64,000 nt of DNA, from NCBI GenBank assembly GCA_963680875.1, contig OY804586.1, forward strand, positions 57,508,203 to 57,572,202, given 5' to 3'. Under the pieces are notes generated by a model. It saw only the letters and a list, made by a program, of their open reading frames with translations, searched no databases and was not told the DNA's origin. Shown here piece after piece: positions 13,435 to 27,189 of this stretch. Every line of letters begins with the position of its first letter. Within the stretch, counting starts at the first letter, position 1. This stretch comes from Bathymodiolus brooksi (taxonomy: Eukaryota > Mollusca > Bivalvia > Mytilida > Modiolidae). A program made the position numbers and the translations under genes.

Positions 13435-16120
13435 ACCAGAGGCTCCCAGGAGCCTGTAATCGCTCACCTGGATCAAAACTGCTTTCAATAACAACGCAAC
13501 TGCACTGTGACGACCATCTTGGTGGGAGAGCGTGACTGCCAGACACAATTTTGGAAGAGGCCAATCCAATGACTATTCCATCACAGTTTGGTTCTAATTG
13601 AGCTACTGGTTCCAGACAAGATGGTTTTTATGTGAATTTCCCATAGGGTCCTCTGTTAAACTAAATACAGCTGTGCAGCCATCTTCGTCAGAGGGCGAGA
13701 CCACCAGACACAATTTTGGAAGAGGACCATCCAATGGCTATTTTATCAAAGTTTGGTTCCAATTGAGCAACTCACAGGTTCCAGACAAGAAGATGTGTAT
13801 GTGAATTTCCCATCGGGTCCCAGAGTTGCAGATAAAAAAAAATCCTGTCAGACATTGGGTCCTGCAAGTAAGAGAGTTTTGCCAGACCTATCAACTTTTT
13901 GCCACACCTACTTTTTTTTAGAAATTTTTTAATATTTCACTTTCAATACAGTATGATTAAAGGGACAATCTTAAAACCTTGACACAGCTAACGACTACTA
14001 CGACCAGAATCAGATTAAGGATATTGCGAAAGGGGGGTTAGTCACGGAGCCCACATTCAATTTAGATAGCCCTGCAACATCAAATAATCAATACTTCATA
14101 TTAGTAAAATTTTATTATTCCTCTAATGAGTATTTTGATATCAAGTCGTCTCATTTGTTTCAAACAATGTTTGTTCATTTTGTGCTTCCATTTTCGATTA
14201 AAGGACCGCCCCGGTCGCCTCTCCTTTTCATATGCCGACCTTTTGGCTTTTTTATTCTCTGTAGATAAATCGATAGGTAGTGGGTGCTTTTTTCCAGATT
14301 TAGACCCCTCCGTAAACTTAATTGGCCATGCAGCCATAACGGAAATAATCAAATTACAATTTACAACGATTACCGATAGGATACGAAATAAAATCCGGAA
14401 TGGGAACTGGTTCCCGAAATTTAGCATAAACAGAAAGGAACAGAAATTTTTACCGATTTGCTTACGACTTTTGACTTTATTAACAATAATCAAAGATCCT
14501 TCGCTTAGGGGTCTAAGAGGTAACCAGGACCGACAGAAATTTGATCTTTGACAGCCCCAAGCAGTAAAAATGTTTGGCGGTCATTAGGTCTGACACAAAG
14601 ACGTCATTTGCCGGACCCTCTAAAATTCTGCCCCCTAGGTCCGACAGGGCCGACGGTTAGCTGCATCTTTGGGGTCCTATGTTAAGCTAAGTTCGGCTGT
14701 GAGGGCCATCATGGTCGAAGGGCCGAACCGCCGGACACATTTTTGGAAGATAACCATCCAATGACTATTTCATCAAATGTTGTTCTTATTGAGCAAATGG
14801 TTTCAGAAAAGAAGATTTTTATGGGAATTTCCCATAGGGTCCTATGTTAAGCTAAGTTCGGCTGTGGGGGCCATCTTGATCGAAGGCCTGAACCGCCAGA
14901 CACATTTTTGGAAGAGAACCATCCAATGACTATTTCATCAAAATTTTGTTCTTATTGAGCAAATGGTTTCAGACAAGAAGATTTTTATGGGAATTTTCCA
15001 TAGGGTCCTATGTTAAATTAAGTTCGGCTGTGGTGGCCATATTGGTCGGTGTTCTGAAATGCCGAACACAATTTTGGAAGAGGACCACCCAAGAATCATT
15101 TCAGCAAAGTTTGGTGGAGATTGGCTCAGTAGTTTCAGAGGAGATTTTTTTTTTAATTTCATTCCCCATTTTTTACTAATTTGCATAATCGGTCAAAATA
15201 GGCAAAAGTTCAAAGTTCATAAAAAATCCCATAATATATGTTAAAAAGCTCATCATTATGCTTACACAGTTCAAATTTGGGCATGTTCTGGCTTAAAATA
15301 GAGCAGTTTTGGCTATTTGAAGAAATTTCTATTTTTAGTAATGGCGGCCATCTTGGATACAGGACGGCGCTGACGGTCAAAATTTTGAAAGGGGACCACC
15401 CAAGGATCATTTCAGCAAAGTTTGGTTGAGATTGGCTCAGTAGTTTCAGAGGAGAAGATTTTTTTTTAATTTCATCCACCCTTTTTTCTAATATGCGTAA
15501 TCGGTCAAAATAGGCAAAAGTTCAAAGTTCATAAAAAATCGCGTAATATATGTTAAAAAGCTCATCATTATGCTTATACAGTTCAAATTTGGGCACTTTC
15601 TGGCTTAAAATAGAGTAGATTTGGCCATTTGATGAAATTTCTATTTTTAGTCATGGCGGCCATCTTGGATACAGGACGGCGCTGACGGACACAATTTTGA
15701 AAGGGGACCTCCCAAGGATCATATCAGCAAAGTTTGGTTGAGATTGGCTCAGTAGTTTCAGAGAAGATTTTTTTTTTAATTTCAACCCCCCTTTTTTCTA
15801 TTTTTAGCTTGGCGGCCATCTTGGTTGGAAATCGGGATCACCGGACACAATTTTGGAAGGGGGCCATCCAAGGATCATTCCACACAAGTTTGGTTGCAAT
15901 TGGTCCAGTGGTCTCTGAGGAGAAGATTTTTTTTTAATTTCATCCCTCCTCTTTTCTAATTTGCATAATCGGTCAAAATAGGTAATGGGATTTACTTCAA
16001 AATTGCAGGGTAGGTAGATCTTGACATGCTGAACATGTTTGCAGTTTCAACTTACCACCTGTCTCTTATAGTTTTTGAAATAAAGGACGAAAAGTATTAA
16101 AATTTTGAAAATTTGATGAA
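13435..16120 (+). repeat. Array unit 5
   Basis: Has GGGGACCTCCCAAGG near 15,705 and a shorter T-run near 15,930. Both variants recur in unit 8, 8,379 bp downstream, pointing to a three-unit block duplication. Confidence 0.9.
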
Positions 16121-18809
16121 ACCAGAGGCTCCCAGGAGCCTGTAATCGCTCACCTGGATCAAAACTGCTTTCAATAACAACGCAACTGCACTGTGACGAC
16201 CATCTTGGTGGGAGAGCGTGACTGCCAGACACAATTTTGGAAGAGGCCAATCCAATGACTATTCCATCACAGTTTGGTTCTAATTGAGCTACTGGTTCCA
16301 GACAAGATGGTTTTTATGTGAATTTCCCATAGGGTCCTCTGTTAAACTAAATACAGCTGTGCAGCCATCTTCGTCAGAGGGCGAGACCACCAGACACAAT
16401 TTTGGAAGAGGACCATCCAATGGCTATTTTATCAAAGTTTGGTTCCAATTGAGCAACTCACAGGTTCCAGACAAGAAGATGTGTATGTGAATTTCCCATC
16501 GGGTCCCAGAGTTGCAGATAAAAAAAAATCCTGTCAGACATTGGGTCCTGCAAGTAAGAGAGTTTTGCCAGACCTATCAACTTTTTGCCACACCTACTTT
16601 TTTTTAGAAATTTTTTAATATTTCACTTTCAATACAGTATGATTAAAGGGACAATCTTAAAACCTTGACACAGCTAACGACTACTACGACCAGAATCAGA
16701 TTAAGGATATTGCGAAAGGGGGGTTAGTCACGGAGCCCACATTCAATTTAGATAGCCCTGCAACATCAAATAATCAATACTTCATATTAGTAAAATTTTA
16801 TTATTCCTCTAATGAGTATTTTGATATCAAGTCGTCTCATTTGTTTCAAACAATGTTTGTTCATTTTGTCCTTCCATTTTCGATTAAAGGACCGCCCCGG
16901 TCGCCTCTCCTTTTCATATGCCGACCTTTTGGCTTTTTTATTCTCTGTAGATAAATCGATAGGTAGTGGGTGCTTTTTTCCAGATTTAGACCCCTCCGTA
17001 AACTTAATTGGCCATGCAGCCATAACGGAAATAATCAAATTACAATTTACAACGATTACCGATAGGATACGAAATAAAATCCGGAATGGGAACTGGTTCC
17101 CGAAATTTAGCATAAACAGAAAGGAACAGAAATTTTTACCGATTTGCTTACGACTTTTGACTTTATTAACAATAATCAAAGATCCTTCGCTTAGGGGTCT
17201 AAGAGGTAACCAGGACCGACAGAAATTTGATCTTTGACAGCCCCAAGCAGTAAAAATGTTTGCCGGTCATTAGGTCTGACACAAAGACGTCATTTGCCGG
17301 ACCCTCTAAAATTCTGCCCCCTAGGTCCGACAGGGCCGACGGTTAGCTGCATCTTTGGGGTCCTATGTTAAGCTAAGTTCGGCTGTGAGGGCCATCATGG
17401 TCGAAGGGCCGAACCGCCGGACACATTTTTGGAAGATAACCATCCAATGACTATTTCATCAAATGTTGTTCTTATTGAGCAAATGGTTTCAGAAAAGAAG
17501 ATTTTTATGGGAATTTCCCATAGGGTCCTATGTTAAGCTAAGTTCGGCTGTGGGGGCCATCTTGATCGAAGGCCTGAACCGCCAGACACATTTTTGGAAG
17601 AGAACCATCCAATGACTATTTCATCAAAATTTTGTTCTTATTGAGCAAATGGTTTCAGACAAGAAGATTTTTATGGGAATTTTCCATAGGGTCCTATGTT
17701 AAATTAAGTTCGGCTGTGGTGGCCATATTGGTCGGTGTTCTGAAATGCCGAACACAATTTTGGAAGAGGACCACCCAAGAATCATTTCAGCAAAGTTTGG
17801 TGGAGATTGGCTCAGTAGTTTCAGAGGAGATTTTTTTTTTAATTTCATTCCCCATTTTTTACTAATTTGCATAATCGGTCAAAATAGGCAAAAGTTCAAA
17901 GTTCATAAAAAATCCCATAATATATGTTAAAAAGCTCATCATTATGCTTACACAGTTCAAATTTGGGCATGTTCTGGCTTAAAATAGAGCAGTTTTGGCT
18001 ATTTGAAGAAATTTCTATTTTTAGTAATGGCGGCCATCTTGGATACAGGACGGCGCTGACGGTCAAAATTTTGAAAGGGGACCACCCAAGGATCATTTCA
18101 GCAAAGTTTGGTTGAGATTGGCTCAGTAGTTTCACAGAGGAGAAGATTTTTTTTTAATTTCATCCACCCTTTTTTCTAATATGCGTAATCGGTCAAAATA
18201 GGCAAAAGTTCAAAGTTCATAAAAAATCGCGTAATATATGTTAAAAAGCTCATCATTATGCTTATACAGTTCAAATTTGGGCACTTTCTGGCTTAAAATA
18301 GAGTAGATTTGGCCATTTGATGAAATTTCTATTTTTAGTCATGGCGGCCATCTTGGATACAGGACGGCGCTGACGGACACAATTTTGAAAGGGGACCACC
18401 CAAGGATCATATCAGCAAAGTTTGGTTGAGATTGGCTCAGTAGTTTCAGAGAAGATTTTTTTTTTAATTTCAACCCCCCTTTTTTCTATTTTTAGCTTGG
18501 CGGCCATCTTGGTTGGAAATCGGGATCACCGGACACAATTTTGGAAGGGGGCCATCCAAGGATCATTCCACACAAGTTTGGTTGCAATTGGTCCAGTGGT
18601 CTCTGAGGAGAAGATTTTTTTTTTAATTTCATCCCTCCTCTTTTATAATTTGCATAATCGGTCAAAATAGGTAATGGGATTTACTTCAAAATTGCAGGGT
18701 AGGTAGATCTTGACATGCTGAACATGTTTGCAGTTTCAACTTACCACCTGTCTCTTATAGTTTTTGAAATAAAGGACGAAAAGTATTAAAATTTTGAAAA
18801 TTTGATGAA
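16121..18809 (+). repeat. Array unit 6
   Basis: First unit with TTTTGTCCTTCC (near 16,866) in place of TTTTGTGCTTCC. All later units carry the C form, so the variant has spread through one contiguous block. Confidence 0.9.
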
Positions 18810-21800
18810 ACCAGAGGCTCCCAGGAGCCTGTAATCGCTCACCTGGATCAAAACTGCTTTCAATAACAACGCAACTGCACTGTGACGACCATCTTGGTGG
18901 GAGAGCGTGACTGCCAGACACAATTTTGGAAGAGGCCAATCCAATGACTATTCCATCACAGTTTGGTTCTAATTGAGCTACTGGTTCCAGACAAGATGGT
19001 TTTTATGTGAATTTCCCATAGGGTCCTCTGTTAAACTAAATACAGCTGTGCAGCCATCTTCGTCAGAGGGCGAGACCACCAGACACAATTTTGGAAGAGG
19101 ACCATCCAATGGCTATTTTATCAAAGTTTGGTTCCAATTGAGCAACTCACAGGTTCCAGACAAGAAGATGTGTATGTGAATTTCCCATCGGGTCCCAGAG
19201 TTGCAGATAAAAAAAAATCCTGTCAGACATTGGGTCCTGCAAGTAAGAGAGTTTTGCCAGACCTATCAACTTTTTGCCACACCTACTTTTTTTTAGAAAT
19301 TTTTTAATATTTCACTTTCAATACAGTATGATTAAAGGGACAATCTTAAAACCTTGACACAGCTAACGACTACTACGACCAGAATCAGATTAAGGATATT
19401 GCGAAAGGGGGGTTAGTCACGGAGCCCACATTCAATTTAGATAGCCCTGCAACATCAAATAATCAATACTTCATATTAGTAAAATTTTATTATTCCTCTA
19501 ATGAGTATTTTGATATCAAGTCGTCTCATTTGTTTCAAACAATGTTTGTTCATTTTGTCCTTCCATTTTCGATTAAAGGACCGCCCCGGTCGCCTCTCCT
19601 TTTCATATGCCGACCTTTTGGCTTTTTTATTCTCTGTAGATAAATCGATAGGTAGTGGGTGCTTTTTTCCAGATTTAGACCCCTCCGTAAACTTAATTGG
19701 CCATGCAGCCATAACGGAAATAATCAAATTACAATTTACACGATTACCGATAGGATACGAAATAAAATCCGGAATGGGAACTGGTTCCCGAAATTTAGCA
19801 TCAACAGAAAGGAACAGAAATTTTTACCGATTTGCTTACGACTTTTGACTTTATTAACAATAATCAAAGATCCTTCGCTTAGGGGTCTAAGAGGTAACCA
19901 GGACCGACAGAAATTTGATCTTTGACAGCCCCAAGCAGTAAAAATGTTTGCCGGTCATTAGGTCTGACACAAAGACGTCATTTGCCGGACCCTCTAAAAT
20001 TCTGCCCCCTAGGTCCGACAGGGCCGACGGTTAGCTGCATCTTTGGGGTCCTATGTTAAGCTAAGTTCGGCTGTGAGGGCCATCATGGTCGAAGGGCCGA
20101 ACCGCCGGACACATTTTTGGAAGATAACCATCCAATGACTATTTCATCAAATGTTGTTCTTATTGAGCAAATGGTTTCAGAAAAGAAGATTTTTATGGGA
20201 ATTTCCCATAGGGTCCTATGTTAAGCTAAGTTCGGCTGTGGGGGCCATCTTGATCGAAGGCCTGAACCGCCAGACACATTTTTGGAAGAGAACCATCCAA
20301 TGACTATTTCATCAAAATTTTGTTCTTATTGAGCAAATGGTTTCAGACAAGAAGATTTTTATGGGAATTTTCCATAGGGTCCTATGTTAAATTAAGTTCG
20401 GCTGTGGTGGCCATATTGTTCGGTGTTCTGAAATGCCGAACACAATTTTGGAAGAGGACCACCCAAGAATCATTTCAGCAAAGTTTGGTGGAGATTGGCT
20501 CAGTAGTTTCAGAGGAGAAATTTTTTTTTTTAATTTCATTCCCCATTTTTTACTAATTTGCATAATCGGTCAAAATAGGCAAAAGTTCAAAGTTCATAAA
20601 CAATCCCATAATATATGTTAAAAAGCTCATCATTATGCTTACACAGTTCAAATTTGGGCATGTTCTGGCTTAAAATAGAGCAGTTTTGGCTATTTGAAGA
20701 AATTTCTATTTTTAGTAATGGCGGCCATCTTGGATACAGGACGGCGCTGACGGTCAAAATTTTGAAAGGGGACCACCCAAGGATCATTTCAGCAAAGTTT
20801 GGTTGAGATTGGCTCAGTAGTTTCAGAGGAGAAGATTTGTTTTTAATTTCATCCACCCTTTTTTTCTAATATGCGTAATCGGTCAAAATAGGCAAAAGTT
20901 CAAAGTTCATAAAAAATCCCATAATATATGTTAAAAAGCTCATCATTATGCTTACACAGTTCAAATTTGGGCATGTTCTGGCTTAAAATAGAGCAGTTTT
21001 GGCTATTTGAAGAAATTTCTATTTTTAGTAATGGCGGCCATCTTGGATACAGGACGGCGCTGACGGTCAAAATTTTGAAAGGGGACCACCCAAGGATCAT
21101 TTCAGCAAAGTTTGGTTGAGATTGGCTCAGTAGTTTCACAGAGGAGAAGATTTTTTTTTAATTTCATCCACCCTTTTTTCTAATATGCGTAATCGGTCAA
21201 AATAGGCAAAAGTTCAAAGTTCATAAAAAATCGCGTAATATATGTTAAAAAGCTCATCATTATGCTTATACAGTTCAAATTTGGGCACTTTCTGGCTTAA
21301 AATAGAGTAGATTTGGCCATTTGATGAAATTTCTATTTTTAGTCATGGCGGCCATCTTGGATACAGGACGGCGCTGACGGACACAATTTTGAAAGGGGAC
21401 CACCCAAGGATCATATCAGCAAAGTTTGGTTGAGATTGGCTCAGTAGTTTCAGAGAAGATTTTTTTTTTAATTTCAACCCCCCTTTTTTCTATTTTTAGC
21501 TTGGCGGCCATCTTGGTTGGAAATCGGGATCACCGGACACAATTTTGGAAGGGGGCCATCCAAGGATCATTCCACACAAGTTTGGTTGCAATTGGTCCAG
21601 TGGTCTCTGAGGAGAAGATTTTTTTTTTAATTTCATCCCTCCTCTTTTATAATTTGCATAATCGGTCAAAATAGGTAATGGGATTTACTTCAAAATTGCA
21701 GGGTAGGTAGATCTTGACATGCTGAACATGTTTGCAGTTTCAACTTACCACCTGTCTCTTATAGTTTTTGAAATAAAGGACGAAAAGTATTAAAATTTTG

Positions 21801-21813
21801 AAAATTTGATGAA
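18810..21813 (+). repeat. Array unit 7, 3,004-bp chimeric unit
   Basis: The left part matches unit 9: a missing A in ATTTACACGATTACC, TCAACAGAAAGG, CATATTGTTCGG, and AGATTTGTTTTT. From about 20,920 it matches unit 6 (CACAGAGG, TTTTATAATTTG). The extra length is one additional ~313-bp core segment at the junction. Confidence 0.92.
20615..20927 (+). repeat. Extra 313-bp core segment, unequal-crossover product
   Basis: 20,615-20,927 and 20,928-21,240 are two successive copies of the segment starting TGTTAAAAAGCTCATC. All other units have only one copy of this exact version, followed by the diverged TATACAGTTC version. The left copy carries unit-9 variants and the right copy unit-6 variants, so the crossover lies in or next to this segment. 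Confidence 0.88.
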
Positions 21814-24499
21814 ACCAGAGGCTCCCAGGAGCCTGTAATCGCTCACCTGGATCAAAACTGCTTTCAATAACAACGCAACTGCACTGTGACGACCATCTTG
21901 GTGGGAGAGCGTGACTGCCAGACACAATTTTGGAAGAGGCCAATCCAATGACTATTCCATCACAGTTTGGTTCTAATTGAGCTACTGGTTCCAGACAAGA
22001 TGGTTTTTATGTGAATTTCCCATAGGGTCCTCTGTTAAACTAAATACAGCTGTGCAGCCATCTTCGTCAGAGGGCGAGACCACCAGACACAATTTTGGAA
22101 GAGGACCATCCAATGGCTATTTTATCAAAGTTTGGTTCCAATTGAGCAACTCACAGGTTCCAGACAAGAAGATGTGTATGTGAATTTCCCATCGGGTCCC
22201 AGAGTTGCAGATAAAAAAAAATCCTGTCAGACATTGGGTCCTGCAAGTAAGAGAGTTTTGCCAGACCTATCAACTTTTTGCCACACCTACTTTTTTTTAG
22301 AAATTTTTTAATATTTCACTTTCAATACAGTATGATTAAAGGGACAATCTTAAAACCTTGACACAGCTAACGACTACTACGACCAGAATCAGATTAAGGA
22401 TATTGCGAAAGGGGGGTTAGTCACGGAGCCCACATTCAATTTAGATAGCCCTGCAACATCAAATAATCAATACTTCATATTAGTAAAATTTTATTATTCC
22501 TCTAATGAGTATTTTGATATCAAGTCGTCTCATTTGTTTCAAACAATGTTTGTTCATTTTGTCCTTCCATTTTCGATTAAAGGACCGCCCCGGTCGCCTC
22601 TCCTTTTCATATGCCGACCTTTTGGCTTTTTTATTCTCTGTAGATAAATCGATAGGTAGTGGGTGCTTTTTTCCAGATTTAGACCCCTCCGTAAACTTAA
22701 TTGGCCATGCAGCCATAACGGAAATAATCAAATTACAATTTACAACGATTACCGATAGGATACGAAATAAAATCCGGAATGGGAACTGGTTCCCGAAATT
22801 TAGCATAAACAGAAAGGAACAGAAATTTTTACCGATTTGCTTACGACTTTTGACTTTATTAACAATAATCAAAGATCCTTCGCTTAGGGGTCTAAGAGGT
22901 AACCAGGACCGACAGAAATTTGATCTTTGACAGCCCCAAGCAGTAAAAATGTTTGGCGGTCATTAGGTCTGACACAAAGACGTCATTTGCCGGACCCTCT
23001 AAAATTCTGCCCCCTAGGTCCGACAGGGCCGACGGTTAGCTGCATCTTTGGGGTCCTATGTTAAGCTAAGTTCGGCTGTGAGGGCCATCATGGTCGAAGG
23101 GCCGAACCGCCGGACACATTTTTGGAAGATAACCATCCAATGACTATTTCATCAAATGTTGTTCTTATTGAGCAAATGGTTTCAGAAAAGAAGATTTTTA
23201 TGGGAATTTCCCATAGGGTCCTATGTTAAGCTAAGTTCGGCTGTGGGGGCCATCTTGATCGAAGGCCTGAACCGCCAGACACATTTTTGGAAGAGAACCA
23301 TCCAATGACTATTTCATCAAAATTTTGTTCTTATTGAGCAAATGGTTTCAGACAAGAAGATTTTTATGGGAATTTTCCATAGGGTCCTATGTTAAATTAA
23401 GTTCGGCTGTGGTGGCCATATTGGTCGGTGTTCTGAAATGCCGAACACAATTTTGGAAGAGGACCACCCAAGAATCATTTCAGCAAAGTTTGGTGGAGAT
23501 TGGCTCAGTAGTTTCAGAGGAGATTTTTTTTTTAATTTCATTCCCCATTTTTTACTAATTTGCATAATCGGTCAAAATAGGCAAAAGTTCAAAGTTCATA
23601 AAAAATCCCATAATATATGTTAAAAAGCTCATCATTATGCTTACACAGTTCAAATTTGGGCATGTTCTGGCTTAAAATAGAGCAGTTTTGGCTATTTGAA
23701 GAAATTTCTATTTTTAGTAATGGCGGCCATCTTGGATACAGGACGGCGCTGACGGTCAAAATTTTGAAAGGGGACCACCCAAGGATCATTTCAGCAAAGT
23801 TTGGTTGAGATTGGCTCAGTAGTTTCAGAGGAGAAGATTTTTTTTTAATTTCATCCACCCTTTTTTCTAATATGCGTAATCGGTCAAAATAGGCAAAGGT
23901 TCAAAGTTCATAAAAAATCGCGTAATATATGTTAAAAAGCTCATCATTATGCTTATACAGTTCAAATTTGGGCACTTTCTGGCTTAAAATAGAGTAGATT
24001 TGGCCATTTGATGAAATTTCTATTTTTAGTCATGGCGGCCATCTTGGATACAGGACGGCGCTGACGGACACAATTTTGAAAGGGGACCTCCCAAGGATCA
24101 TATCAGCAAAGTTTGGTTGAGATTGGCTCAGTAGTTTCAGAGAAGATTTTTTTTTTAATTTCAACCCCCCTTTTTTCTATTTTTAGCTTGGCGGCCATCT
24201 TGGTTGGAAATCGGGATCACCGGACACAATTTTGGAAGGGGGCCATCCAAGGATCATTCCACACAAGTTTGGTTGCAATTGGTCCAGTGGTCTCTGAGGA
24301 GAAGATTTTTTTTTAATTTCATCCCTCCTCTTTTTTAATTTGCATAATCGGTCAAAATAGGTAATGGGATTTACTTCAAAATTGCAGGGTAGGTAGATCT
24401 TGACATGCTGAACATGTTTGCAGTTTCAACTTACCACCTGTCTCTTATAGTTTTTGAAATAAAGGACGAAAAGTATTAAAATTTTGAAAATTTGATGAA
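21814..24499 (+). repeat. Array unit 8
   Basis: Shares GGGGACCTCCCAAGG (near 24,085) and the short T-run with unit 5. It has a private CAAAGGTTCAAAG near 23,895. Confidence 0.9.
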
Positions 24500-27189
24500 A
24501 CCAGAGGCTCCCAGGAGCCTGTAATCGCTCACCTGGATCAAAACTGCTTTCAATAACAACGCAACTGCACTGTGACGACCATCTTGGTGGGAGAGCGTGA
24601 CTGCCAGACACAATTTTGGAAGAGGCCAATCCAATGACTATTCCATCACAGTTTGGTTCTAATTGAGCTACTGGTTCCAGACAAGATGGTTTTTATGTGA
24701 ATTTCCCATAGGGTCCTCTGTTAAACTAAATACAGCTGTGCAGCCATCTTCGTCAGAGGGCGAGACCACCAGACACAATTTTGGAAGAGGACCATCCAAT
24801 GGCTATTTTATCAAAGTTTGGTTCCAATTGAGCAACTCACAGGTTCCAGACAAGAAGATGTGTATGTGAATTTCCCATCGGGTCCCAGAGTTGCAGATAA
24901 AAAAAAATCCTGTCAGACATTGGGTCCTGCAAGTAAGAGAGTTTTGCCAGACCTATCAACTTTTTGCCACACCTACTTTTTTTTAGAAATTTTTTAATAT
25001 TTCACTTTCAATACAGTATGATTAAAGGGACAATCTTAAAACCTTGACACAGCTAACGACTACTACGACCAGAATCAGATTAAGGATATTGCGAAAGGGG
25101 GGTTAGTCACGGAGCCCACATTCAATTTAGATAGCCCTGCAACATCAAATAATCAATACTTCATATTAGTAAAATTTTATTATTCCTCTAATGAGTATTT
25201 TGATATCAAGTCGTCTCATTTGTTTCAAACAATGTTTGTTCATTTTGTCCTTCCATTTTCGATTAAAGGACCGCCCCGGTCGCCTCTCCTTTTCATATGC
25301 CGACCTTTTGGCTTTTTTATTCTCTGTAGATAAATCGATAGGTAGTGGGTGCTTTTTTCCAGATTTAGACCCCTCCGTAAACTTAATTGGCCATGCAGCC
25401 ATAACGGAAATAATCAAATTACAATTTACACGATTACCGATAGGATACGAAATAAAATCCGGAATGGGAACTGGTTCCCGAAATTTAGCATCAACAGAAA
25501 GGAACAGAAATTTTTACCGATTTGCTTACGACTTTTGACTTTATTAACAATAATCAAAGATCCTTCGCTTAGGGGTCTAAGAGGTAACCAGGACCGACAG
25601 AAATTTGATCTTTGACAGCCCCAAGCAGTAAAAATGTTTGCCGGTCATTAGGTCTGACACAAAGACGTCATTTGCCGGACCCTCTAAAATTCTGCCCCCT
25701 AGGTCCGACAGGGCCGACGGTTAGCTGCATCTTTGGGGTCCTATGTTAAGCTAAGTTCGGCTGTGAGGGCCATCATGGTCGAAGGGCCGAACCGCCGGAC
25801 ACATTTTTGGAAGATAACCATCCAATGACTATTTCATCAAATGTTGTTCTTATTGAGCAAATGGTTTCAGAAAAGAAGATTTTTATGGGAATTTCCCATA
25901 GGGTCCTATGTTAAGCTAAGTTCGGCTGTGGGGGCCATCTTGATCGAAGGCCTGAACCGCCAGACACATTTTTGGAAGAGAACCATCCAATGACTATTTC
26001 ATCAAAATTTTGTTCTTATTGAGCAAATGGTTTCAGACAAGAAGATTTTTATGGGAATTTTCCATAGGGTCCTATGTTAAATTAAGTTCGGCTGTGGTGG
26101 CCATATTGTTCGGTGTTCTGAAATGCCGAACACAATTTTGGAAGAGGACCACCCAAGAATCATTTCAGCAAAGTTTGGTGGAGATTGGCTCAGTAGTTTC
26201 AGAGGAGAAATTTTTTTTTTTAATTTCATTCCCCATTTTTTACTAATTTGCATAATCGGTCAAAATAGGCAAAAGTTCAAAGTTCATAAACAATCCCATA
26301 ATATATGTTAAAAAGCTCATCATTATGCTTACACAGTTCAAATTTGGGCATGTTCTGGCTTAAAATAGAGCAGTTTTGGCTATTTGAAGAAATTTCTATT
26401 TTTAGTAATGGCGGCCATCTTGGATACAGGACGGCGCTGACGGTCAAAATTTTGAAAGGGGACCACCCAAGGATCATTTCAGCAAAGTTTGGTTGAGATT
26501 GGCTCAGTAGTTTCAGAGGAGAAGATTTGTTTTTAATTTCATCCACCCTTTTTTTCTAATATGCGTAATCGGTCAAAATAGGCAAAAGTTCAAAGTTCAT
26601 AAAAAATCGCGTAATATATGTTAAAAAGCTCATCATTATGCTTATACAGTTCAAATTTGGGCACTTTCTGGCTTAAAATAGAGTAGATTTGGCCATTTGA
26701 TGAAATTTCTATTTTTAGTCATGGCGGCCATCTTGGATACAGGACGGCGCTGACGGACACAATTTTGAAAGGGGACCTCCCAAGGATCATATCAGCAAAG
26801 TTTGGTTGAGATTGGCTCAGTAGTTTCAGAGAAGATTTTTTTTTTAATTTCAACCCCCCTTTTTTCTATTTTTAGCTTGGCGGCCATCTTGGTTGGAAAT
26901 CGGGATCACCGGACACAATTTTGGAAGGGGGCCATCCAAGGATCATTCCACACAAGTTTGGTTGCAATTGGTCCAGTGGTCTCTGAGGAGAAGATTTTTT
27001 TTTTAATTTCATCCCTCCTCTTTTCTAATTTGCATAATCGGTCAAAATAGGTTATGGGATTTACTTCAAAATTGCAGGGTAGGTAGATCTTGACATGCTG
27101 AACATGTTTGCAGTTTCAACTTACCACCTGTCTCTTATAGTTTTTGAAATAAAGGACGAAAAGTATTAAAATTTTGAAAATTTGATGAA
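24500..27189 (+). repeat. Array unit 9
   Basis: Same type as the left part of unit 7, including the one-base loss near 25,429 and the ACAATCCCATA variant near 26,290. It keeps normal length, so it looks like one parent of the unit-7 recombinant. Confidence 0.9.
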
